Shown here: positions 1-13,600 of the stretch, piece by piece
How the letters are laid out: each line of letters opens with the position of its first letter
How positions within the stretch are numbered: the first letter of the stretch is position 1
NCBI GenBank assembly: GCA_032622095.1
Contig: CP136069.1
Coordinates: 82,544,958 to 82,608,957 of the forward strand
Length of the DNA stretch: 64,000 nucleotides
Reading direction: 5' to 3'
Source: Siphonodentalium dalli
Lineage: Eukaryota; Mollusca; Scaphopoda; Gadilida; Siphonodentaliidae
Translations under genes and position numbers: made by a program
The notes under the pieces: model-generated
The model's database searches: none
What the model saw: the letters and a program-made list of their open reading frames with translations, nothing else
What the model was told of the DNA's origin: nothing

Positions 1-50
1 ATATATTCACAGAAGGAAATTTGCCTTATATATTACACAGTCTAAATGAA

Positions 51-304
51 CAAGCCTTGAAATAGTGAGCCTGTAATTTGCAGAATGAGGTTCCCAGAGG
101 GCGAATTTAGTGATGCTATCCCAAACAGTGGGCTAGCATCACCAAATTCACCCTCTGGGAACCTCATTCTGCTAAGGCCTAAGCAGAATGAGGTCCCCAG
201 AGGGTGAATTTGGTGATGCTAGCCCGCTGTGCGGGATAGCATCACTAAATTCACCCTCTGGGGACCTCATTCTGCAAATGACAGGTTCACTATTTCAAGG
301 CTTG
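51..304. mobile_element. Paired-hairpin element, short form (family A)
   Basis: Outer inverted ends read caagccttgaaatagtg and its complement. Inside are two back-to-back hairpins whose arms start gcagaatgaggt and contain cccagagggtgaattt, with a small loop at each centre. No coding sequence and no clear target duplication. Confidence 0.8.
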
Positions 305-800
305 TCAATGAACCAACACACAGTCTCAGTCTCTTTAAAAATAAGATTCTTACTCTGGAACTATTTTTCTCGAACTCTTGATTAAATCTCTAGAACTTCA
401 AAACATTATAGTTTACGTGACTGGAATCTCGCACAATAAATGCAAATTCCTTGTCATAGATAATTCGTCTATGATTTCCTGATCAATACAGTGACAATAT
501 GAAATAATTCTAAAGCATTAAATTTCTCTGGAAAATTTTCAAAAACCATTTCATTGCTTGAACTAAGTGTAAATTTTAGACACTCATTGTCAATTGCAAC
601 ATGTTCCATTCAAATTAGTTCATCAGAGGGTGATGCTGGTGAATAAAAATATAAAGTTGGCAGCACTTGACCAATCAGACAGCAATGTTTGCAACTCTTG
701 ACTAATCAGAATGCATGCTTCAGCGATAGATATTCAACTTGAATTACAATGCAGATTATCCTCTTTTTATTGAGCTTGAGGTATTGGCACAGTGAAACTG
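305..800. other. AT-rich 3' flank, nothing recognised
   Basis: No open frame of note, hairpin or repeat was seen between the family-A and family-B elements. Confidence 0.6.
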
Positions 801-813
801 ATCATGGCCTTAA

Positions 814-1092
814 CCCTTCCATGACTGGAGCTTCCTGAAATTTTGTGAAAACACTGTGTCCATGCATTCTCTGATGTATGCGAGTCAGTCTCCCATAGGG
901 AGCCTCACATATATAAGAGAATACATTGGCCTAACAATATTTACATTGACCTTGTAAGCCAGTGCATTCTCTTATATATGCAAGGCTCCCTATGGAAGAC
1001 TCGCATATAAAAGAGAATGTGCTGGCATAGGATCTTTAATGCTGATCCAGCGCAGCCCCTGTCATGAACCTCATGTGCCGGTCATGAAAGGG
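814..1092. mobile_element. TTAA-flanked MITE, family B (CCCTTCCATGACTGG ends)
   Basis: TTAA sits at 810-813 and 1093-1096. The ends are cccttccatgactggagc and its imperfect complement. Inside are two palindromes built on the core gcattctcttatatatgcga. TTAA targets and CCC ends are typical of piggyBac-like elements. Confidence 0.75.
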
Positions 1093-1142
1093 TTAAAAAG
1101 GTATTCAGGTCTCTATTTTTCTATATCATCTCTGGTATTTAA

Positions 1143-1375
1143 CCCTTTCTATACTAAATAGATTCTCCCATTCAGTTATAAATGTATACAATGGAACGGT
1201 CTATTATTCATCTGGAGGGGTGTTCAGGAAAAATAAGCAGACGACATATAATACAAGTACAGAAAGAGTCATCTTTATTGGAGATACATGTTCAGATAAT
1301 AAATTCAACATATGATGGTCGTTTGTTGAACATTTCCTAAGGGATAATTACTCATAAATGAGTATTTAAAGCCTT
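1143..1375. mobile_element. TTAA MITE, family C, right end truncated
   Basis: Starts at TTAA 1139-1142 with ccctttctatactaaatag. Contains the arm gttcagataataaattcaac, but the right end breaks off near gagtatttaaag. Lies in the 3' region of the host gene. Confidence 0.65.
1274..1279 (-). terminator. Candidate poly(A) signal for the host gene
   Basis: AATAAA on the minus strand, about 206 bases after the TAG stop at 1485. It lies inside the C-family MITE at 1143-1375. If used, the mobile element supplies the 3' end of the transcript. Confidence 0.35.
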
Positions 1376-1484
1376 TTGTGACACTATAAAATTGAATAAT
1401 ATAAAAAAACAGGCGTTGTTGTCATTTACTGGTTGAAGACATGAATACCTCTTTAAAATTTCACCATTATGTTATTCTCCATTT

Positions 1485-1656
1485 CTAAATACTGGTCTGA
1501 AGAACACCAAAAGGATCCGTTCTCTGCGTCATGCTCTGTGGGCCACATCTGAGTGATGGGTCCGGCCCTACCGCTCCCTGTGGACCCTTTGCTAGTGATC
1601 GGTCGCGTCCAACATTGTAATCTGGGTTAGGTCCTTGAGCAAGACTGCCTGTAGTT
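1485..1656 (-). CDS. Exon 11: terminal exon with GPxxSL repeats and stop
   Basis: 172 nt of coding sequence after acceptor cattttacag, ending in TAG at 1487-1485. It begins TTGSLAQGPNPDYNVGRDRS and continues with SLAKGPQ and GPDPSLRCGP units, then ends RTDPFGVLQTSI. The repeat motif crosses the exon 10/11 junction in frame, which supports the splice. A possible polyadenylation signal (AATAAA on the minus strand) lies at 1279-1274, inside a TTAA-flanked MITE. Confidence 0.9.
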
Positions 1657-4600
1657 CTGTAAAATGAATAATCAAAGTTTAGAGGAATATACATCTTAGC
1701 ACCAGTAAACAAGCTGATGAAATAAGTCTGAATTAACCCTTTTTGTCCCCACATCCGTAACATTGTCCCCACATTGTAACTAGCAATCTGATTGGCTACA
1801 ACGCCATGTCTAAATCACCATGTCCCCCATCACTCTTGACAGCGGGGTATAAGAGAACGTGCACCAAACATCAGGGGTATACGAGCATGTGAAACATTGG
1901 GGGTATATGAATGACCCTTGAACTGGTAGTTCCACCAATTGTGACGTTGCGCTCGCATATCGGATAACCTACGAAAAACACACTTAAATTAAGGAGACAC
2001 GGTTATTATTGTGGGGACAAAACCGTTATCTCTGGCAACATCGTGGGGTACATGGAGATTTAATACCTGGATGTCTCTTTTTGTACCCCCGATGTTCCCG
2101 AAGATAACTAATAATATACTAGAGCATCATTTACGAGTAGTTATCCCATAGGAAACATTCAGATAATAAGTTCAAATAATCACCATAGGTCGTTTGTTGA
2201 ACTTATGTTATCTAAACATTTCCCTCAGTAAATAGGACTCATAATAAACAAGTTTCAAAAATTGATATCTGATCAGTCAGAAATTTGATTGGTGGGTTCC
2301 TCAACTCAAATCAAATATTTTTTACCCCGGAGCCAAATATTAATTTATGTGCGTTTAATCAGATTATAAGCTTACGTTGCATCATAGACACCCAGTCCAG
2401 GAGGCATACTGGTAACTCCTGAAAACAAATTTGGGCAGGACTGGTTTTCGACCTCATCCAATATATTCATGAGTATAAACCATGATCAAATTTGGTCGAA
2501 ATTGAATTATGTTTGTTAAAGTTATCACTCATATGTCTCAAGATGAACACCCACTGCCATTTATAAAACCATAGGTCGAGTTTGTGATACAACAGAACTA
2601 ATAAAACTGTATATAATCAGTGTTTTGAATATTGGTCAACACTCACATTAAGAGCGATCTATCTGGACCTTTACGGAGAGATGTGTCAGGCCCCTTGGCA
2701 AGTGTGCTGTATGCAGATGTATAAGCTTTTGGTTGTGTTGACACCCCTGCCGGCTTTGGTCGAGTTTCCTTAGCAGCTCTGGCTGACGATGGTTTTGTAG
2801 TTTTGCTGAATAAAGATCCGAGAATTGCAGTAAAAATAAATAACAACTCTAACAGAAAACACACAACTGTAGACAACCAATGCAAAGTCTATTTGCATAA
2901 GAATTAAGAATCTTTCAGCTAATTTCAATAATTCTTCATGAGGTATACATAGGTAATTGGAAGTTTTATAATACTTGGGGTGATATCACTGCTGATGTTG
3001 GAAATTGATTATAACAAATTATTAGTAATAATTTAAGACAAAAAGTGTATTGCTCTGTGTGTACATCTAATATATAAATGTGAATGTGTGTGTCTCTCTC
3101 TCTGTGACTCTGTATGTTCCTTATAGCCATCCACATTTCTGCACCTATTGCAATGAAATTTGGCCTGCATATGTATTTCGGCACATGGTCTGGGTCCCGT
3201 CTCTGTCCAACGTCGCATTTTGACATCATATGTGCATGGGCAAACTGGTTTCTTCGGAAATAATGACTGGATCGCACTAAAATTTGGTATGGGCATGTAT
3301 TTCGGCCCTCCAGTTAATGTGAGATGGGTCTAAACTCTGGCCGACGTTATGATGTCATATCCACATGGGTAAAATGGTTTCTCAGGAACTACTGGCCAAA
3401 TCACACTGAAATTTGGTATTTCGGCTCTCCGGGTAACACAAGCTTGGTCCGAACTCCACCCAACATCATGTTTTGATATTATGACATCATATCCACACAG
3501 ACAAAACCGTTTCTCATAAACAACTGGTGGATCTCACTGAAATTTGATGTGGTCATGTATTTAGGCCCTCCGAGTAACATGGGCTGGGTCTCGACTCCAC
3601 CCAACAGCGCCTTTATTTTCTACCTTATCAGAACAAAGTACCATAACAATCAACACTCTTTAATATTCCCGTGCAATGCCGGGTACATCCGCTAGTGTAA
3701 ATAGAATTCAGATATTTATGTTAGGAAATAAATCCCAGTTTTGATAATTTACAAAAGTCAAACTAATATCATGCAGTAACATAATTATTTAAAGGTACTC
3801 AATCCGAACAGAGGGTCCCCATCTCAACAGATTCCAACAACAACAATCCGATCAGAGGGTCCTATATTACTATTTCTTTGGCTTTGGGGGTAAAAAATAT
3901 TTGATTCGAGTCGAGGAACCCATCAAACTAAGCTCAGAGTTATTAGATATTGATTTTTGAAATTTGTTATATTCTCGAGATGAGTACTAATAATTGCCGT
4001 CAATTTCGTATCCTGCTCGAGATGTGTACACCAAAACTCTATTCAAACAGACAAGGATGGATAACTCTAAAATCAAGTGGTAATAATAATGCAATTTTGA
4101 CTGTGTTCTGGGCCAGAAAGTATTCCCGATAATGAAAAATAATAGATTTCTAAAATCGATATCTAACAAATCTGAGCTTTGATGGGTGACTTCCTCGACT
4201 CGAATCAAATATTTTTGACCCCCAAAGCCATTGAAATAGTAATTGGGAGGAGTTTTATCGGATTGAGTACCTTTAAGCATAAGCTGCAACAAAATATCAA
4301 TGCAGAATGCAAAGGCTGGGGGATACATCTGTGGCCAATCCTGCAAACATGAAGTGTTAATGATGACGTCAAATTGGCAATTGATATATTTGTATAATCA
4401 TAAAATTCCAAAGCCGCTCTATCTGAAGCTGATATTAACATAAGCACATCAGATGAAAAAGTCAAAGAGCAAGTATTTAGCAGCTATTTCATGCAAGATA
4501 ACAACAGTTATTAATAACAGACATGTTTTGATTGAAAAACTGCGAACTTCGCCCATCAAGCAGAAACAGATTACAGATTCCATAAGGTGTGGCAGGAGTT

Positions 4601-7600
4601 TGTGCCGAAAGGTTCTTCCATACAGTGTTTATGGCGCGGCATGATGAGCGATTCATCAAATTAGAACACGCTGGAGGCAATGAGTGCATGAACACAGCAT
4701 GGGATGACGGTATAGAACGAACTTCAACAAAGATACTGGATGCACAGCAGTTTTAGGTCTAGGTCAGTTTTTGGACTGTGATTGTGCATCGCTTCACCAT
4801 GCAGTCATTTTTTTTTTAAATACGCAAATAACGAAAGAACAATGAGTTCAATGGAAACATACAAGTAACTGCAGAAAACGCCCTTTATGCAGAAAACGCC
4901 CTCGACACAGAAAACGCATGGCAATCGCAGTTGAAGGGCTTTAATGGTAGTTGAACTATAATCAGCTGATAAACTCCACATTTAATACTAAATTTGGTTA
5001 ATTTGTTACATATTGAGTAGTGGCCCCATTTAATGTTGACTAAAATATGTTGACTACATTTATATATCAATCAGTGTTTGTGAAGGCCCAAAATTTACTT
5101 TAACAATTTTTTAGTAATTCAAATATACTTGCAAGCCGATCACATTTATATCTATATTCTTGATAACAGAAACTTCTTCCTTGTCAAACCATTGAATAAA
5201 CAAGAGATGGATTGTCATCCGGTGCATACCCCCTCCTGGCATACCGCCTAGTGTGGGCAAATCTATAACTTATGATGGCTATACTCAGACATATGGACCC
5301 AGAAATCAGCATTTTCATATAAACAAAGATGAATAACTATAGAACAAAAAACCAAAACAAACATTTGAATGTGCCATTAAATGTCCTCATAGTGGTGAAC
5401 ATCCATACAAAATTTCATTGAGATCCGAGCATTACTGTTCAAGTTATGAGCTGAACAGACATCAGATTGACTAAACAGCCAACATTTCCAGATAAACAAA
5501 GATGAATAACTCTAGAATGGAAAAGCGGAACAAAACGATAGAACCCTCTTTTTAATGTCCTCATAGTAGTGAACATCCATACCAAATTTCATTGAGATTC
5601 CAGCACAACTGTTGAAATTACGACATGAACAGACACCAGACGGACCAAAAATCCAACATTTCAAGATAAACAAAGATGAATAACTCTAGAATGGAAAATC
5701 CAAACAAAACGATGGAACCCTCTATTTAATGTCCTCATAGTTGTGAACATCCACACCAAATTTGGTTGAGATCCCAGCACAAGTGTTGAAGTTACGACAT
5801 GAACAGACACCAGACGGACCAAAAAGCCACTATTTCCAGATAAACAAAGATGAATAACTCTAGAATGGAAAATCCAAACAAAACGATGGAACCCTCTATT
5901 TAATGTCCTCATAATAGTGAACATCCATACCTAATTTCATTGAGATCCGAGCACTACTATTCAAGTTATGACATGAACAGACGTACGTACGGAACGACGG
6001 ACGGACGGAGAGGTGCAAAACAGTATACCCCCCTTTTTTTTTTAAAGGGGGTTTAATAACCCTTTCTTTACTAAATACTCATTAACAAGTAGTTTCCTTA
6101 GGTAATGTTCCGATCATATGGTCAAGCCTTGAAATAGTGTGCCTGTCATTTGTTAGAATGAGGTCCCCAGAGGGTGAATTTAGTGATGCTACCCCACATA
6201 GCGGGCTAGCATCACCAAATTCACCCTCTGGGAACATCATTCTGCTGAGTTGTAAGCAGAATGAGGTCCCCAGATGGTGAATTTGTTGATGCTAGCCTGC
6301 TATGTGGGGTATCATCACTAAATTCACCCTCTGGGGACCTCATTCTGCAAATAACAGACACACTATTTCAAGGCTTGGGTGATAGGCCATTTGTTGGGTT
6401 ATGTAATAGACAGAATGACTATTATTATGAGATGGTTTCAACGAGATAAGCACCTGACTCTATGGTCCCCATGGATTTCATATAGCATGTTCTTATAATG
6501 GCAGCACAGTCAGTGGTACTAGTCCAAGTCTTCTCGTACTAAAGCCGGCTAAGATATTGGGATGGAGGTGCCGGTCTCGTACTAAAGACCGGCACCTCCA
6601 TCCCAATATCTTAGCCGGCTTTAGTACGAAAAGACTTGGACTACAGTGGTACATGCATGTAGCAATATTTCGATATACTTCTTCAGGTTACTACCAGCTG
6701 ATTGCTCAAAACAATTTGAACAATTTCACCAAGTCTTCACCCACAACCAAATGAGATACATAGAATATACATAATGCCACTATCTTGCCTGCAAACAGTG
6801 TGTCTGTCATTTGCAGAATGAGGTCCCCAGATGGTGAATTTAGTGATGATATCCTACAAGCTGGGCTAGCATCACCAAATTCACCCTCTGGGAACCTCAT
6901 TCTATTTAGTATCAGATTGAAGGATCAGATTGAAGTTCCCCTGTTGAAGTTGGTGATGTTCACCCATTATTAGTCACCTAGATTATGCATTTTATCTTCT
7001 GCAAATTAGGGGATATAGAAACTTCCCAGAAGGGAAAAAATATCTAATAACAATGTTAATTTGAGACTATATATACTTCCCAGAAGATGAGGCCTAAGCA
7101 GAATGAGGTCCCCAGAGGGTGAATTTGGTATGCTAGCCCGCTGTGAGGGATAGCATCACTAAATTCACCCGCAGGGGACCTCATTCTGCATATGACAGAT
7201 GCACTATTTGCAGGCTTGGCATTATCTTGGTCAAATTGATATGTAAGATTCAGAAGATATTTTTTTGAGTAGTCTTCTCAAATTTATCTAAAATGGCATA
7301 AAAACAAATTAAGCACAAATATCACAATCAAACACAACATGATTTAGGCCATTAAAGAATAAACCTGGGTTTTCAACCACCGTCAGATTCAGCCTGCCAT
7401 GTCGGGCAGACTTTTCTATTTGTATCTGTAAATTTCCGGGGCTGGAGCCTTTCGGCTGTTGTCGCGTCATCACTATGTCGGATGTTTCTCCTGATATTGA
7501 CATTGTCACTGAGCATGCGCCTGGGCACCCATTTCCAGATTTAGAGTGGGTCTATGAAACTTCTTATAATTTGTCAATTTTTTATCTCAAAATTTCAAAA

Positions 7601-10600
7601 TATAAGAGGGAAAAATACTTTCACAAGAATATCACAAAATCTCTGGAAATACTGCCCAATGTCTTACTTTGGAGACTTTAGGGCAAACATGCCATGAGAT
7701 GGGGATAAATAAGTCGGTAGACAACATAATTTTCCGATTATAAATTCACAAACTTTCCCTTTGAAAAGCCAATAATGATCTTAAGATTTACGTCTCTAGA
7801 ATACCCAATCAGATCACTTTTCTGTGAATGACGGGACATTCCCAAAGTGACGTTGCAAATTGCTTCCAAATATGGAGCACATGCCTGATGTAGTAAACTT
7901 TTTGAGATAAGTACCATTGGCTTATAAAATAAATAAAAGATAATGTGTCCAAGCTTGTGATGAGTAATTTATCGCTTCCATTTATAAATATATGTATATT
8001 GCCTGAATTCTGTATCTTAAAATTTGTTGTGTCATGCTATGTGTGGGAAAATAGTCATTGACCTCCGATCTCACAATTTCAATATAACCAATCAAGAAGC
8101 CATGTTTATTATTGTCGTCAGCTTTTTAACCCTTTCATGATGGGAGCTGTGCTGGTGCAGCATTAAAGACCAGCATATATAAGAGAATGCACTGGCTTAC
8201 AAGATCAAGGTAAATATTGTTAGGCCAATGTATTCTCTTATATATGTGAGGAACCCAATGGGAGACTCGCATATATAAGAGAATGCTTTGGCACAGGGTT
8301 TTCGCAAAATTTCAGGAAGCTCCAGTCATGGAAGGGGTAAAGAGACTGGACTTTGCCTGGCAATGAGCTGTTACTCTTACTAACCAATACAATTGAGCAT
8401 AGTAGCCCACATCAATAGGAAAATGCGATCTAAATGGGAATTCTTGACATGAAATCTGAAAGATTATTGCACATTTTTAACCCTTCCATGACTGAAGCTA
8501 CCTGAAATTTTGCGAAAACCCTATGCCAATGCATTCTCTTATTTATGCGAGTCTCCCATAGGGAGCCTCGCGTATATAAGAGAATACATTGGCCTAACAA
8601 TATTTTCCTTAACCTTGTAAGCCAGTGCATTCATATAAGGTAAGCGGGGCACCCTATGGGAGACTCGCATATATAAGACAATACACTGGCACAGGATCTT
8701 TAATTTTGCACCAGCGCAGCTCCCGTCATGAAAGAGTTAGAGACTGATTCGCAATTTGCTCAAATTTTAAATTTGGTAAAGCTTGAGAACCCAGGATTAT
8801 TTATTCAATGGCCTCATATACAGTAATGCTAAATTATAATCAACCCCTTAACCACAGCAGAATTATGGGTAACTTTTCAGGATTTAGTCGGAAATATGGC
8901 TTGTTGCCATTCATCGGGCTTTCAGATGAATGGCAACAAGCCATATTTCCGACTAAATCCTGAAAAGCTACCCATAATTCTGCTGTGGTTAAGGAGTCGA
9001 TTATTTAGAGCATTACTGTATATAAAGGTAGTCTACACTATATTGGGCATGCAATGATCTTACCCCTCGTCATCTTCCCTATCATCAGCTGGCCGTGCAC
9101 AACATGTACTGGCCAAATGATTAAGGGCATCATTTGTCTTGTTCAGTAACTGCTCGCTCATCCTATTGTGGCAGAGCAGAAGGGAGTGCAAGGGTTAATT
9201 AGTACTCTAGTGATTTACTCAGGAGGCAAGACAGAACAGAGTGGAAGTATGGCAGAAAGGGTCAGGGGGTTAAAGTAATGCCCTAAATAATCGACTCTTT
9301 AACCACAGCAGAATTATGGGTAATTTTTCAGGATTTAGTCGGAAATATGGCTTTTTGCCATTCATCGGAAAGCTCTCGGTGAAAGCTTTCCGATGAATGG
9401 CAACAAGCCATATTCCCCGACTAAATCCTGAAAAATTATCCATAATTCTGCTGTGGTTAAGGGGTCGATTATTTAGGGAATTACTGTACTACGTTTTCAA
9501 CTTTTCCGTGAACAATGACAAGAACCAGTCTATTGTGCGAAATTTTACAACTGTCTAAATTTCTGGTTCGCGAAAGTAAAAGTACATTTTAATGAATGAT
9601 TTTCATATCAAAGTTGATATAACTGCTTTGTGAATTAAAATTGCCATCTAGCTGTCGTCGGTCATTGTTTTTGCGACTCCATTGTCATTATATTTGCACG
9701 CGCTCAATGTCCTTGTTGAATAGATTGATTCTTGGTCGAAAGCACAAAAAATCTGAAAATGTAGGAACCTGACCCCTCCAGCGGCAGTACAAAGATCAGA
9801 GTTTTGCTCAGTCTGAGTGAACACTGACAATTGAACAGATATAATAATGCCCTAAGTAAATTGCTGTGAGCTTTCCGATGAATGACAACAAGCCATATTT
9901 CCGACTAAATCCTGAAAAGTTACCCATAATTCTGCTGTGGTTAAGGGGTCGATTACTTAGGGCATTACGTTACGTTTCCAACTTTACGGTGAACAATGAC
10001 AAGGACCAGTCTATCATGCAAAATTCGACAACAACTGTCTAAATTTCCACTTCTTGGAAGTAAAAGTACATTTTAATGAACGATTTTCATCTTAAAGTTT
10101 ATATAACTGCTTAGTGAATTGCTATCTAGCTGTCGTCGGTCATTGTGTCTTTATATTTGCACGCACTCAATGTCTCTTGTTGAATAGACTGTTTCCTCGT
10201 CGAAAGCGGCAAAAATCTGAAAACGTAGGAACCTGACCCCTCCAGTGGAAGTATGAAGATCAGAGTTTTGCTCAGTCTGAGTGAACACGGACAATTAAAC
10301 AGATACACCATCATGTTCAACAGTCTGCTACAAATAGCAGAGAATCCCATTTTCCTCCTATATCATGCTACGAATGAAACTATTGATGAGTCAAAAGTGA
10401 CATAGCACCAATAAGGTAAAGTGTGTTAATACTTTTAAAAAGTATTATATCAGTGTCGGCCAAACACAAATTGCAGCAAGACTCATCCGAAGCCAATTAC
10501 CTAGAAATACCTAGAAAGCGGTGGTAATACGAAAGATATCGGAATGTTTCAGACGATCGAACGAGTCTTGAAATAGTGTGTCTGTCATTTGCAGAATGAG

Positions 10601-13600
10601 GTCCCCAGAGGGTGAATTTAGTGATGCTACACCGCACAGCGGGCTAGCATCACTAAGTTCACCCTCTAGGGATCTTATTTGGCTATGTCCTCATCTTCTG
10701 GGAAGTATCTAGTCTCAAATTAACATTGTTTTTAGTTACTTTTTCACTTCTGTTCTCAATCCCATAACTTGCAGAAGATAAAATGCATAATCGAGGTGAC
10801 TGATGGATGAACATCACCAACTTCAAATGAGGAACTTCAATCTGATCCTAGTTCACCCATAGGGTTTAGGCCTCAGCAGAATGAGGTTCCCAGAGGGTGA
10901 ATTTGATGATGCTAGCCCGCTCTGCGGGGTAGCATCACTAAATTCACCCTCTGGGAACCTCATTCTGCAAATGACAGACAAACAATTTCAAGGATTGCCA
11001 TCGAATGCGTAGCTGTTCAATAGTCTGTGTTCGACAAACTATTTTTAGATAAACACTTCTTAATTATGGGTCAACAAGTAAACTCCATATTTATAATCAT
11101 ATTCAGAAAAATATACATTTGTATATTTGTTTGCAAACAGAGTAGCCACTGATTCACTCATTCAACATTATTTTGTATAGGACTTAAAGACATACTATGC
11201 ACTTATATTGATGAATCAAACAAATACCAGTAATTACCCCTGCACTTTGCCTAATGACATAATTTATTACCGAGAATTCCAACCTCACCAATCATACCAT
11301 TTCAGAAAACAAAACGTCTGAATGACGCACAATTGTATATTTAGTACTTTAATCGGGACGAATTTATCATAGATAAACAAATGGCAATTATTCCGTTAAC
11401 AAGAGTAGCTGCATATATATCCCTTTTATGATGAGAGCTGCACTGGCACAGTATTAAAGATCCTGTGCCAGCACATTCTGTTATATATGCGAGTCTCTCA
11501 TTGGTAGGGAGCCTCGCATATATAAGAGAATGCACCGGCTTACAAGGTCAAGGTAAATATTGTTAGGCCAATACATGTATTCTTTTATATATACCAGTGC
11601 TGGGCGGTTTTCCGATTAATCGACAATACCCGGTTAAAATTTCAATATCGTCAGTAATATCGTCTAAACTAAAATAACCGTAATATCGTCGGCAATCAGT
11701 GGGTGCCAGCCAATCATAAGCGTATACAAACAAATAGTTTAACTCAAGCCTAAATAGAGTTATTTAAGTTTTAAATTCCAACTAAATCCTGTGTCCTGAT
11801 TTTTTCAATATTCAATCATCATAGTAAACAACGTTTAGAACAACTAACGAAATTAGGGGAATATGAAATACGTCACAATATTACACAAACCCTCCGACTT
11901 CTCTGCGTAATATTTATTACAAGAGAATTCAACAAATGAATCGACGACTGATCAGGTGATAGATCGATATGAATGTCAGTTAGGCCACGCTCTTCCTTCA
12001 GTACAATGATGCACATCCACTGCCAATCAATAATAAATGGGCGAAGATACCGCCCTCTTATCGTCTAGAAGAAACCACTCACTGCGATTAGTTAAAACCA
12101 ATTGTATAGAATTAGGGCTTCAAACCTGCCCAAAAATACATGGTGTCCTTGCTTGGCCGAATTCCAAAAGTTATGTACGTGTGTTTGGACTTCGCTAAAA
12201 GACTAAACCTCATTGTCAAATTTGTCTTGACGGTAAACCACATTTCCATTTGTCAAGCGACGCAAGTGTCATCGGGAATAACATATATATTTACTCTCAA
12301 CATAGTTGAACATACCGAGTTAGAAAAGGATACTATAGTATAGAACACTTTTAGTTTTGGCATAGACGAGATAATGGTTTTATTAATTACCGGTATATAC
12401 CATAATTTGTCAAGTCACGGAACGAAATTGTCCGAATAGCGGAATTTAACCAGTGAATTTACTTTTCATTCAGAATATCGATTGAGCATGAGGTTGTCAC
12501 TGGTTGAGTGGTTGTATATGTTATTCCCGACGTCAAATTGTCAAATTTAATGACAATGATGTGATTCTAGTGAACAGTGAGAATTTTTTTTCAGTTTCTA
12601 GTATCTGTTTCAAAAAAACGCAATTATATCGTTAACCGCGGTTTTAATTTCAAAAAATCGCGGTTTTTATTTCCGCTAATATCATCCAGCCCTAATATTT
12701 ACGAGGCTCCCTATGGGAGACTTACATATATAAGACAATGCATTGGCACAGGGTTTTCGCAAAATTTCAGGACGCTCCAGTCATGGAAGGGATATATATA
12801 AGAATGAAGGTGGGATATAGAATTTATGAAAGATAACTGTGGTATTCTCTATTCCCATTCGACCATCCAAGCCGAGTTTTTCACATCACTTTAATGTGTC
12901 CAGACAAAACATGGAAATTCCGACAATTCTACAGCACAGCACAATCTAACAAGAAACAAATCAACACGGTCTTGTAAATTGAGCGGATCTTGGCCTAAGA
13001 GGATGAAAACAGTAATTCTATCATTCATTTAACCCTATCTATACTATAAAGATTACATTGGAATTCTATTATTATCTGGAGGGATTTTCGGAAAAAAATA
13101 AGCAGATGACAGATAATACAAGTACAGAAGGAGTCCTATTTATTGCAGAGAAATGTTCAGATAATAAGATAATAGGTCGTTTGTTGAACTTATTATCTGA
13201 ACATTTCCTAAGGGATAACTACTCGCCTGAGTGTATTCAGTAGAGATAAGGGTTAATACCATGGTATGCATTTATTGGAGCATTTGAACCCTAAATACTC
13301 ATGCACTAAATACTGATTGATGAGTAGTTTTTTCCTTAGGAAATATTCAGCCAAATTTCTGCACATAAGGATCAAGTCCTGTACTCACCGGTAAACATCT
13401 GTGACTTTATGGTCTTTGTTAACAGCAGCTCTTTTAGGAGAAGCATGAGCAGAAGTAGCCGGTACTGTTGGTGTAGCACGTGAAGTGGTCGCTACTGGCC
13501 TTGTACCCTTAGCAATAGTGCTGGAAAACAATTCTGATATAAGGCAAGGTAACTGACATGAATATTCACATGAAGTTATCTATGACAATGAACACAATTG

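Noticed and set aside
4453-4690. HAUS-like or other named gene fragment at 4.5 kb
   Set aside because: The resemblance was faint and frames conflict, so no name is justified.
7309-7560. Minus-strand frame in the 7.4-kb region as a host exon
   Set aside because: Its phases (0 in, 1 out) do not fit between exons 9 and 10, which already join exactly.
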